The translations under genes and the position numbers were made by a program. A stretch of DNA of 33,425 bases, taken from Gemmatimonadales bacterium (GTDB lineage Bacteria > Gemmatimonadota > Gemmatimonadetes > Gemmatimonadales > GWC2-71-9). Of this stretch, positions 24,107-30,886 are shown piece after piece (the stretch's first letter is position 1; every line of letters starts with the position of its first letter). Under the pieces are notes generated by a model that did not search any database, was not told the DNA's origin, and worked only from the letters and a program-made list of their open reading frames with translations. The DNA lies in NCBI GenBank assembly GCA_013140635.1, contig JABFSM010000011.1, positions 1 to 33,425 of the forward strand, read 5' to 3'.

Positions 24107-24135
24107 AAGATAGGAGTGAAGCGGGGGCAGGTAAA
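24107..24135 (-). promoter_or_regulatory. Candidate promoter of the TPR/CsgG-like operon
   Basis: Minus-strand TTTACC (24135-24130), 17-nt spacer, TATCTT (24112-24107), 6 nt before the ATG at 24100. The -10 surroundings TCCTATCTTGG are identical to the ncRNA promoter. Implies a leaderless transcript. Confidence 0.5.
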
Positions 24136-24150
24136 CAGGAACCGCGGTTT

Positions 24151-24166
24151 TGTGATCTAGGTCACA
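24151..24166. promoter_or_regulatory. CRP/FNR-family operator
   Basis: TGTGATCTAGGTCACA: both TGTGA-N6-TCACA half-sites are perfect and 15 of 16 bases match the E. coli CRP consensus core. Its centre lies about 58 nt upstream of the predicted start of the TPR/CsgG-like lipoprotein, close to the class I activator distance of about 61. It is also 77 nt beyond the lepB stop. The regulator gene itself is not in the window. Confidence 0.75.
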
Positions 24167-24171
24167 GGGAG

Positions 24172-24238
24172 AGGAGTCAGGAGTCAGGATTCAGGATTCA
24201 GGGAATCTCTCAATCCTGAATCCTGATTCCTGAATCCT
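24172..24238. repeat. Heptamer-unit hairpin element F (TTCAGGA family)
   Basis: Left arm 24172-24200 (GTCAGGA, GTCAGGA/TTCAGGA units) pairs with right arm 24210-24238 (TCCTGAATCCTGATTCCTGA) at 26 of 29 positions; the loop is 9 nt. Located 4 nt after the lepB stop. Same architecture as the other elements, but a different 7-mer. Confidence 0.9.
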
Positions 24239-24242
24239 AACA

Positions 24243-24944
24243 TCACTGCGGAATGGAGAAGATCCGGCTCCAGCGGATGTTGGTGAAGAACGGTAGCGGC
24301 CGATAGGTATTACCGTCGAAACTGTAGTACACGAGGAGGGGACGGCCGCGCACATTCAGGCGCGGGAGAAAGCCCCAATATCGACCATCGTAGGAGCCGT
24401 CGCGGTTGTCGCCCATCATGAAGAACGAATCGGCGGGCACGACGATCGGGCCCCAGTTGTTGAGATCGGGGCGGTAGAGGTCGGCGTTGATGCCGTCCAC
24501 CAGATGCGGTAGCTGCCACCGGCGCATTTGTTCGCGCTGGAGCGGGTCGGCGTTGGCGGCAGGGTCGGTATGGATGGCCCACGGCTCCTCGACCGCCGCG
24601 CCGTTCCGGCTCAGCTTGCCGTTGGCCATCGAGAGGGTGTCCCCAGGCACCCCGATCAGGCGCTTCACCACCTTGAGGCCCTCTTCCTCCACCGAATCGA
24701 AGACGAGGATTTCGTTCCGGCGCGGCTCTCGAATGGCGGGAAGCCGTTTGCGCAGAAGCGGCACCTCGGCGCCGTAGAGTAGCTTGTTCACGAAAAGGAA
24801 ATCGCCGACGAGGAGCGTGTTTTCCATGCTCCCCGACGGGATGCGAAACGCCTCGACCAGGAAGGTCCGGAGGAAAAACCAGACCACCAACGCCACGGCA
24901 ATCGACTTGGTCCAGTCCCACAACCAGCGCGCGAACGACTTCAC
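24243..24944 (-). CDS. lepB: Signal peptidase I
   Basis: Membrane serine protease that cleaves Sec/Tat signal peptides. 233 residues with one N-terminal transmembrane helix (SIAVALVVWFFLRTFLVEAF). Box B FRIPSGSMENTLLVGDF contains the catalytic Ser. Box D, KVVKRLIGVPGDTL, contains the catalytic Lys. Box E is FFMMGDNRDGSYDGRYWGF. GTG start with GAGG upstream. It begins 14 nt after the PD40 lipoprotein stop, so it ends a five-gene minus-strand cluster. Hairpin element F follows the stop. Confidence 0.96.
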   Translation of the reverse strand: MKSFARWLWDWTKSIAVALVVWFFLRTFLVEAFRIPSGSMENTLLVGDFLFVNKLLYGAEVPLLRKRLPAIREPRRNEILVFDSVEEEGLKVVKRLIGVPGDTLSMANGKLSRNGAAVEEPWAIHTDPAANADPLQREQMRRWQLPHLVDGINADLYRPDLNNWGPIVVPADSFFMMGDNRDGSYDGRYWGFLPRLNVRGRPLLVYYSFDGNTYRPLPFFTNIRWSRIFSIPQ

Positions 24945-24958
24945 GGATTCCTCACCCC

Positions 24959-26035
24959 TCAGTTGACCCAGTCGGCTATAAAGATATCGGTATCGCCAGT
25001 CTGCTTGCCATGACGGTTGGAGGCCCAGACGAGTTTCCGGCCGTCAGGACTGAACATCGGGAAGCTGTCGAAATCGGGGTGGGTAGTGACCCGCTCGAGA
25101 CCGGTGCCGTCCACGTTGACCAGAAAGAGATCGAACCTCCCACTCCGCGGATTCTCATAGTTCGAGGAGAAGATGATCCGCTTCCCATCGGGATGAAAAT
25201 ACGGCGCGAAGTTGGCGCCGCCCAGGCGGGTGACCTGCCGCGCATCGCTCCCGTCGGCGTTAGCCACCCAGAGCTCCACCCGCGCGGGCCGAACCGCGCG
25301 GTTGCCCAACAGCCTGAGGTAGTCGGCGGTGTCGGCCGCCGAGACCGGGTAGGCCGCCCGCCAAACGATTCGGGTGCCATCGGGGGAAAAAAATGCGCCG
25401 CCGTCGTAGCCGATCCGATTGGTAACTCGGCGAATATCGGTCCCATCGATGCTCATCGTATAGAGCTCGATGTCGCCATCCTTGGTGCTGGTGTAGATGA
25501 TGCGCTGCCCGTCCGGCGAGACGGTTGCTTCGGCGTTATACGCGCCGTTGTGGGTGAGCTGGCGAAGATCCGACCCATCGGTCCGCGAGGTGTAGATCTC
25601 CAGGTGGCCAAGGGGCCAGACGTACCCGAGCGACTGATCGGGACGGGCGGGACAGGCCTTGTCATGCCGGAAGGTCGACGAATAGAGCACCCGGCGGTCG
25701 CCGTCGTAGAAAAACCCGCAGGTAGTCCGGCCCAAGCCGTTCGAGATGCGGCGCATCCCGGACCCGTCCACGTTCATGATGTACTCTTGATCGCACCCTT
25801 CGTCGAGCTTTTCCTGGCGTTGGAAGATCAGTTGCCGCCCAGACCGGGAAAAATACGACTCGGCATTGTTGCCCCCAAAGGTCAACTGGCGAATGTTCCG
25901 GAGATGCGATTCGCCGGGCTCAGGCGCATGGAAAACGTTGCTCGCCGGTGTGTCACCGCCGACACCGCCGACTCTCCCCACCGACGGCGCGCACGCCGAC
26001 ACGAACAACAGGGCGAAGATCGGTCGCGCGATCAT
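24959..26035 (-). CDS. PD40/TolB-like beta-propeller lipoprotein
   Basis: Start at ATG 26035 with GGAGG upstream; the ORF track adds 48 upstream codons that overlap the peroxiredoxin gene. 358 residues. Lipoprotein signal MIARPIFALLFVSACAPSVG (lipobox VSAC). The rest consists of about six repeating WD40-like PD40 blades with the pattern 'SPDGxxIxY': EATVSPDGQRIIYTSTKDGD, GAFFSPDGTRIVWRAAY, PYFHPDGKRIIFSSNYENP, PMFSPDGRKLVWASNR, each followed by 'DIFL/ELYxMxxDGT' strands. TolB itself is longer and has another N-terminal domain; this is a stand-alone propeller. Overlaps peroxiredoxin by 4 nt (ATGA). Confidence 0.9.
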   Translation of the reverse strand: MIARPIFALLFVSACAPSVGRVGGVGGDTPASNVFHAPEPGESHLRNIRQLTFGGNNAESYFSRSGRQLIFQRQEKLDEGCDQEYIMNVDGSGMRRISNGLGRTTCGFFYDGDRRVLYSSTFRHDKACPARPDQSLGYVWPLGHLEIYTSRTDGSDLRQLTHNGAYNAEATVSPDGQRIIYTSTKDGDIELYTMSIDGTDIRRVTNRIGYDGGAFFSPDGTRIVWRAAYPVSAADTADYLRLLGNRAVRPARVELWVANADGSDARQVTRLGGANFAPYFHPDGKRIIFSSNYENPRSGRFDLFLVNVDGTGLERVTTHPDFDSFPMFSPDGRKLVWASNRHGKQTGDTDIFIADWVN

Positions 26036-26487
26036 CGAATCGCCTCCAACACTCTCTTGGCATGCCCCTTCGTTCTGACATTCTCGAACACGTGTGTAAG
26101 AACTCCCTTTTCGTCGATGATATACGTATTGCGCCGCATGCCCTGAAACTTGATGCCGAACATTTGCTTCTGGCCCCAAGCGCCGTACTGCCCCGCCACC
26201 ACATGCTCCGGATCGGCGAGGAGCATGAAAGGAAGCTTATAGCGCTTCTTGAAGCGGGCGTGGGAGCCCACATCGTCGGGCGAAACGCCGAGCACCACCG
26301 CTCCAGCCTCCCTGAGCGCCCCCCACTCGTCGCGAAAACCGCATGCCTGCACGGTGCAGACGGGGGTGTCGTCTTCCGGGTAGAAGTAGAGGACCACCTT
26401 CTTACCCTTGAAGTCAGACAGCCGGACCAGGTCGCCCGCGTCGGACCGGAGGGTGAAGGTGGGGGCTCGTACGCCGGGTTCGAGCAT
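26032..26487 (-). CDS. bcp: Peroxiredoxin, Bcp/PrxQ type
   Basis: Thiol peroxidase that reduces hydrogen peroxide and organic peroxides. Starting at ATG 26487 (MLEPGVRAPTFTLRSDAG) it has 151 residues; a TTG start three codons upstream is possible. The active-site region is YFYPEDDTPVCTVQACGFRD: the peroxidatic Cys (C of PVCT) and the resolving Cys five residues later (C of QACGF) are both present, as in atypical two-Cys PrxQ, with the usual TPGC changed to TPVC. Downstream LGVSPDDVGSHARFKKRYKL and RNTYIIDEKGVLTHVF fit the family. It starts 13 nt after the M14 peptidase stop. Confidence 0.95.
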   Translation of the reverse strand: MLEPGVRAPTFTLRSDAGDLVRLSDFKGKKVVLYFYPEDDTPVCTVQACGFRDEWGALREAGAVVLGVSPDDVGSHARFKKRYKLPFMLLADPEHVVAGQYGAWGQKQMFGIKFQGMRRNTYIIDEKGVLTHVFENVRTKGHAKRVLEAIR

Positions 26488-26500
26488 CGGGGTCAAGGCG

Positions 26501-28069
26501 CTATGGGACGAGTTCGGCCGGCAGCACGATCGGCGCTCGAACCCTAACGACCGGTGCCATCGCGCCGCGGCGCAGGTTCCGGTCGAAGAAGTTCCACGTT
26601 ACCAGGCCATCTTCCGACCCCGGCTCCAGAAGGTAAGCGGCGAAGACGCCGAGCCGTTGGTCGGTCGGCACCAGATACCACCCCGCGGTGGCCGCGACGG
26701 TTCCCGGCGCCCACTTTCCCTCCAACCGAATGGCCCGGTGCCCCTCGAAGAGCGGGTCGACCACCAGGCTGTCGATCTGAAACGCCTCCCCCGCCCCGCT
26801 CCATGCCGCACTGAGCCGCTGGACTTGGACACCCTGCGCGCGTAGGAGGTCGGCCACTTCGATGTGCTGCGGCGCAAAGAGGTAGGCGGACGGCATTGCC
26901 TCCTTGCGAAGCGCCGTGAATCGGTCGAAGACCGGCATCCGGATCGTCTTGAACACGCCGGTACGCCGCCGCCGTGCAAAGGGACCCGCGCCTTGATCGG
27001 CACGTTCGGTGATCTCGGCAATGACATCCTGCACCACCGGGGGCGCGAAGGTCGACCGAACCACCACGGAATCTGGACGCTGCCGTCCGGAGGCGGCGTT
27101 CAGCGACTTGATGATCTGCCGCTCGGCATTGGCCTGGCGGAAGACCTCGAGCAGGAAGTTGTAGGTCGCATCGATGCGAGTCTTGAGGTCCGCATTACTG
27201 TAGGCTTCGGAGAGAATCGCCATCCGACCGCGCATGCCAGCCCAGTTGGTGCCGAAGCGGGGCCGTGGATCGTACGTCTCCCATCCTAACACCAGCGAAT
27301 CGGGATCCTGGTTTCGGAAGTTGCCGTACCAGAACATTTCCTGCTTGTGGCGCGCCCGGACCCGCTGGCGCACCGCGGGAAGAAAGGTGTCCCGGATATA
27401 GTCGTTTGAGGGGGTCGAGTTCGGATTCAGCCCCGGCGCATAGGTCAGGGCGTAGCCATGATAGCTGCCGTTGGTCGTGTGCAGATCGATGAAGAGGTCC
27501 GGGTCCCACGCCTCGATGAGGCGAGCCGAGGCGCGGGTTTCGGGAGCCTCGCGTTTGACGTAGTCGCGATTGAGGTCCAGACCCTGCCCATTGGATCGCA
27601 AGCCAACGATGGCGGGGCCATTCTGACCGGAGCGGGTGCGCTCTCCCGAGCCCATCGCGTCGTTGCCATCCGCATTGTAGATCGGCACGATGACGAGAAC
27701 GAGACTGTCGAGGAGGGGTCGTAGCGAACCGAGGGTGAGATCGCGAAGGATCGCCAGGGCGGCGTCTTTCCCCTCCACCTCGCCGCCATGAATGTTCCCC
27801 TGTACGTAGAACACCGGCTTGCCGCTTCGGTGCGCCTCGGCCGGCCCATCCACGAGCGGCCGCGACGCGATGATATACGGAAGCACGCGGCCCTGGGGAC
27901 TCAGGCCCAGCCGCCCAACCCGGATACCGGCGCCAAGCTTCTGGAGCGAGTCCACGAATCCGAGCACGTCGGCGTGGCTCGACGTTTCCAAGAAGCCGGA
28001 GCGTTCGGGTTTGGTCTGTTGAGCGGCTAGCGGGGTCGAAATCGCGGCGAGGAGGAGAAGGCGGCGCAT
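26501..28069 (-). CDS. Secreted M14-family zinc carboxypeptidase-like protein
   Basis: 522 residues with a signal peptide (MRRLLLLAAISTPLAAQQ). The metal ligands are visible: NIHGGEVEGKDAALAILRD (HxxE) and DLFIDLHTTNGSYHGY (third His). Supporting motifs are IYNADGNDAMG, LDLNRDYVK, and a glutamate in AILSEAYSN that could be the catalytic base. C-terminal half (about 340-522) is an additional domain with no named match. Probably cleaves peptides or peptidoglycan fragments in the periplasm; substrate unknown. It starts after hairpin element G, with no clear SD (CTTCCACC), and a TATCTT box 5 nt before the ATG. Confidence 0.9.
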   Translation of the reverse strand: MRRLLLLAAISTPLAAQQTKPERSGFLETSSHADVLGFVDSLQKLGAGIRVGRLGLSPQGRVLPYIIASRPLVDGPAEAHRSGKPVFYVQGNIHGGEVEGKDAALAILRDLTLGSLRPLLDSLVLVIVPIYNADGNDAMGSGERTRSGQNGPAIVGLRSNGQGLDLNRDYVKREAPETRASARLIEAWDPDLFIDLHTTNGSYHGYALTYAPGLNPNSTPSNDYIRDTFLPAVRQRVRARHKQEMFWYGNFRNQDPDSLVLGWETYDPRPRFGTNWAGMRGRMAILSEAYSNADLKTRIDATYNFLLEVFRQANAERQIIKSLNAASGRQRPDSVVVRSTFAPPVVQDVIAEITERADQGAGPFARRRRTGVFKTIRMPVFDRFTALRKEAMPSAYLFAPQHIEVADLLRAQGVQVQRLSAAWSGAGEAFQIDSLVVDPLFEGHRAIRLEGKWAPGTVAATAGWYLVPTDQRLGVFAAYLLEPGSEDGLVTWNFFDRNLRRGAMAPVVRVRAPIVLPAELVP

Positions 28070-28082
28070 GGTGGAAGATAGT

Positions 28083-28142
28083 GAGGAGGGAAGCGGGAAG
28101 AGGGAGGAAAAGACCCTCCTCCCTCTTCCCGCTTCCCTCCTC
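28083..28142. repeat. Perfect 25-bp inverted repeat, element G (GGGAAGA family)
   Basis: Left arm 28083-28107 and right arm 28118-28142 are perfect reverse complements (25/25; the left arm begins GAGGAGGGAAGCGGGAAGAG), with loop AAAAGACCCT. Heptamers are GGGAAGC, GGGAAGA, GGGAGGA. It fills the 74-nt gap between glnA and the M14 peptidase and starts 1 nt after the glnA stop. No T-run follows. Confidence 0.95.
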
Positions 28143-28143
28143 G

Positions 28144-29580
28144 CTAGAACATCGACCAGAGATACTGGTTGGTCACCTCATGGTGGAACTGGATTTCTGG
28201 AATCTTGATCTGGGTCCCCAGCGCCTTCGGACAACGCTCGGCCGACGCCAGCTTGAGGTCGGCGTAGCGCTTGGCCACCGACTCACCCAGAAGGTCGGAG
28301 ACGAACTTGCTGCCCTTCATGAGCCGGATCCCGTCGTAAATATTGTCCGGCAGGAAACGGGTCCGGTCGCGGCGCTTCTCGCCGTCATCCTTCTCGATCG
28401 GCCCTTCGAATCCGGTCTTGAACATCGTGTAGATGGCCAGGTACGGATTGGCGTCGGGTGCGATCGACCGCACTTCGATGCGAGCCGATTTTTCGTTGCC
28501 GAGGGGAATGCGAACCATCGAGCCGCGATCGACCGCGGAGGCCTTGATCTGGTTGGGCGCCTCGAAGTGCGGGTCGAGGCGACGATAGGCGTTGACGCTC
28601 GGGTTGAAGAGGAGACAGATGTCCTGCCCGCTGGTGAGTATCCGATCGATGAACTTCCAGCCAAGCTTGGACAGCTTGTCGGGCCCCTTCACGTCGAAGA
28701 AGAGGTTCTTTCCCTTCTGGCTCACCGAGAGATTGGTGTGCATGCCGCTGCCGTTCACCCCGGTGACCGGCTTGGGGAGAAAGCTCGCGGTCATATCGAG
28801 GCGAGCCGCCACCTGCCGACAGATCAGCTTATAGAGGAGCACCTGGTCGGCCGCGATGCTGGCCTCGGTGTAGGAGTAGTTCATTTCGAACTGCGAGGGC
28901 GCCACCTCTGGATGGTCCTTCTCGTTGGCAAAGCCCATCGCGCGCTGCACTTCCGCAGCGGTATCGATGAAGGTGCGCAGTGCGTCGCCGGGGAGCGAGT
29001 GATAGTAGCCCCCGGTGCTGATGAACTCGAACCGGCCGGTCTCGTGGTAGTGCCGCTCCGCGTCCCGGCCCTTGAAGAGGAAGCCCTCGATCTCGTTGGC
29101 GGCGTTGCAGGTGTAGCCCTCTTTCTGGTAGAGCCGGCCGAGATAGCTCTTGAGCTTGGCGCGCATGTCAGCCACGTAGGGCGTCCCGTCTTTCTCGAGC
29201 ACGTCCGCAAAGACGAGAACCTTGCCGGGGCCGAAGACATCGGACGGCAGCATGTAGAACGCGGGCCAGTCGATAGCCAGGCGGAGGTCGGACTCCGCCT
29301 GCTGAGAAAAACCGCGAATGGACGAGCCGTCGAAGGTGAGGTTGTCGGCCGACTTGAGGAGAAACTTCTTGTCGTAGTCGAGCATATGAAGCCGGCCTTC
29401 GAGATCGGCGAAGCAGACGGTGACCGCCTTGATCCGCTTTTCGTCGGCGAGGTACTTCATGCGCTTGTCCCGGACCTTATCGGGTGCGGTGCGCGCCAGC
29501 CGCTCCGACTTGGCCTCCAGGTTGAGCTCCTCCAGCCGGTCGTAGGGGATTTCCAGAAAGTCTCTGAGTTCGCCGCTCAT
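28144..29580 (-). CDS. glnA: Glutamine synthetase type I
   Basis: ATP-dependent condensation of glutamate and ammonia. 478 residues, near the usual 470. Family blocks in order: LTFDGSSIRGFSQQAESDLR, ANEIEGFLF, HPEVAPSQFEMNYSYTEASI, FLPKPVTGVNGSGMHTNLSV, LFNPSVNAYRRLDPHFEAPN, and KSARIEVRSIAPDANPYLA. The final HHEVTNQYLW is typical. The tyrosine region corresponding to E. coli adenylylation (NLYDLP) reads NIYDGI, so adenylylation cannot be assumed. ATG 29580 with GGAG upstream. First gene of the cluster glnA, M14 peptidase, peroxiredoxin, PD40, lepB, though a hairpin separates glnA from the rest. Confidence 0.96.
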   Translation of the reverse strand: MSGELRDFLEIPYDRLEELNLEAKSERLARTAPDKVRDKRMKYLADEKRIKAVTVCFADLEGRLHMLDYDKKFLLKSADNLTFDGSSIRGFSQQAESDLRLAIDWPAFYMLPSDVFGPGKVLVFADVLEKDGTPYVADMRAKLKSYLGRLYQKEGYTCNAANEIEGFLFKGRDAERHYHETGRFEFISTGGYYHSLPGDALRTFIDTAAEVQRAMGFANEKDHPEVAPSQFEMNYSYTEASIAADQVLLYKLICRQVAARLDMTASFLPKPVTGVNGSGMHTNLSVSQKGKNLFFDVKGPDKLSKLGWKFIDRILTSGQDICLLFNPSVNAYRRLDPHFEAPNQIKASAVDRGSMVRIPLGNEKSARIEVRSIAPDANPYLAIYTMFKTGFEGPIEKDDGEKRRDRTRFLPDNIYDGIRLMKGSKFVSDLLGESVAKRYADLKLASAERCPKALGTQIKIPEIQFHHEVTNQYLWSMF

Positions 29581-29636
29581 CGATGGGCTCCGCGGTGGGT
29601 CGGTAGGGGTCCGGGAATGGAACAGTCTACCGCGGG

Positions 29637-29700
29637 TATCCTAAAAAAGCAATCGGATAGTATAAGTGTTAGTGTTTTTATGATAAAATGTGGTTGGCTT
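29637..29700 (-). promoter_or_regulatory. AT-rich promoter region of glnA
   Basis: AT-rich 64 bp in GC-rich surroundings. Minus-strand TATACT (29664-29659) is a good -10 box with no matching -35, which would fit activator dependence. A TATCC-N13-GGATA inverted repeat (29637-29659) overlaps its downstream side. The predicted leader is about 70 nt. No sigma-54 (GG-N10-GC) motif was found. Confidence 0.45.
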
Positions 29701-29703
29701 AGG

Positions 29704-29776
29704 ATATTCGATATTTGCTATTCGCTATTCGCCACCTACCCTTAGCGAGTAGCGAGTAGCGAATAGCGAATAGCGC
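29704..29776. repeat. Heptamer-unit hairpin element D (TTCGCTA family)
   Basis: Left part ATATTTGCTATTCGCTATTC and right part GCGAGTAGCGAGTAGCGAAT ending in AGCGAATAGCG; the outer 16-18 bases pair. It ends 6 nt before the MFP stop position (29783), so it follows that gene on the minus strand. Confidence 0.85.
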
Positions 29777-29782
29777 ACGGCG

Positions 29783-30886
29783 TCACGTCCCGCGATCACT
29801 TCCCGGCCGCTTCGGATCCCGGTTGACCACCGTCGGCTTCACGGCGGCACTGGGCTGCAGGCGGTCGGTCCCGCCCACCACCACCTGCTCGCCAAGCTCG
29901 AGTCCCCGAACGATCTCTACATAGCCTGGGGTGCGGACTCCGAGTGTCACTTCGCGGCGCTCCGCTTTGTCGTCCTTTACCACCCAGACGTACATCGCGC
30001 CGGCAAAGGGGCTCACCGCATCTTCGGGAACGACCAGGGCGGTGGGCCGAGTGGCGGTCTCCAGGCGTGCTTCGATAAACATCCCGGCTTGCAGCTCACG
30101 CTTCGGATTCGCCACCAGCGCCTTGATCGTGATGGTGCGGCTGGGGAGCTGCACCAGCGGGTCGACGAAATCGACGGTGCCGATGAAATCCCGACTCTGC
30201 AGCGCCGCCACCCGAAAGAGGACCCGTTGGCCGACCTTGAGCTGGTCGGCGTAGCGCTCCGGCACCTGAAAGGCGGCGCGCTGAGGATTCACGGTTTGCA
30301 GGGTGATGAGCCGGGTCTGGTTGTTCACGTAGTCGCCTAGGCTCGCCAGGCGCTGACCGGTGACGCCCGCAAAGGGAGCGCGGACCACGGTCCGGTCGAG
30401 GCGGACCTGCAGCAGGTCGAGCCCCGCTTGAGTGCTCCGCATCTGGGCTTCGGCGCGTTCGACATCGGCGGTCGCGGCGGCCTTATCGGCCAGGAGCGCG
30501 CGAGTCCGGGTCAGCGCCTGTTGCGCCAGATCGCGGTCGGCCTGGGCGCGGGCCACCTGCGCCTTGAGTTCGGCATCGTCGACCCGGAAGAGCGGCGTAC
30601 CCTGGGCGACCTCGACTCCCTCCCGCACCAAGATCTCCACCAGTCGGCCGTCGACTTCCGGACGGAGTTGGATCGACTGGATCGGCTCGATCTGTCCGGT
30701 GGCGGTGATCGCGTCGATCACGGTGTCGGCACGCACGAGCACCACCTCAACCGGCACCGGGCCGCCATTACCTCGGCCGCCGCCCCCCGCCCCGCTTCGG
30801 CCGGCCGAGCCGGGGGCCGGCGTCCCGGACGAATTGCCGCAGGCGCTGGCCAAAACCGCCATCGCCATGATAGAGAGTCCCCTCAC
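29783..30886 (-). CDS. RND efflux membrane-fusion lipoprotein (periplasmic adaptor)
   Basis: The true start is GTG 30886, overlapping the TolC-like gene stop (GTGA): MRGLSIMAMAVLASACGNSS with lipobox LASAC; the ORF track adds antisense codons. 367 residues. A Gly-rich linker follows, then the barrel-sandwich hybrid (VDAITATGQIEPI..., actually DTVIDAITATGQIEPIQSIQ), alpha-hairpin coiled coil (about 100-165; AQVARAQADRDLAQQALTRT), second lipoyl half (RTVVRAPFAGVTGQRLASLG) and beta-barrel domain (VGQRVLFRVAALQSRDFIGT). Connects the inner-membrane pump with the TolC-type channel. Last gene of the pump operon. Confidence 0.94.
   Translation of the reverse strand: MRGLSIMAMAVLASACGNSSGTPAPGSAGRSGAGGGGRGNGGPVPVEVVLVRADTVIDAITATGQIEPIQSIQLRPEVDGRLVEILVREGVEVAQGTPLFRVDDAELKAQVARAQADRDLAQQALTRTRALLADKAAATADVERAEAQMRSTQAGLDLLQVRLDRTVVRAPFAGVTGQRLASLGDYVNNQTRLITLQTVNPQRAAFQVPERYADQLKVGQRVLFRVAALQSRDFIGTVDFVDPLVQLPSRTITIKALVANPKRELQAGMFIEARLETATRPTALVVPEDAVSPFAGAMYVWVVKDDKAERREVTLGVRTPGYVEIVRGLELGEQVVVGGTDRLQPSAAVKPTVVNRDPKRPGSDRGT

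Noticed and set aside
29637-29700. Sigma-54 promoter for glnA
   Set aside because: No GG-N10-GC element on the minus strand in this gap.
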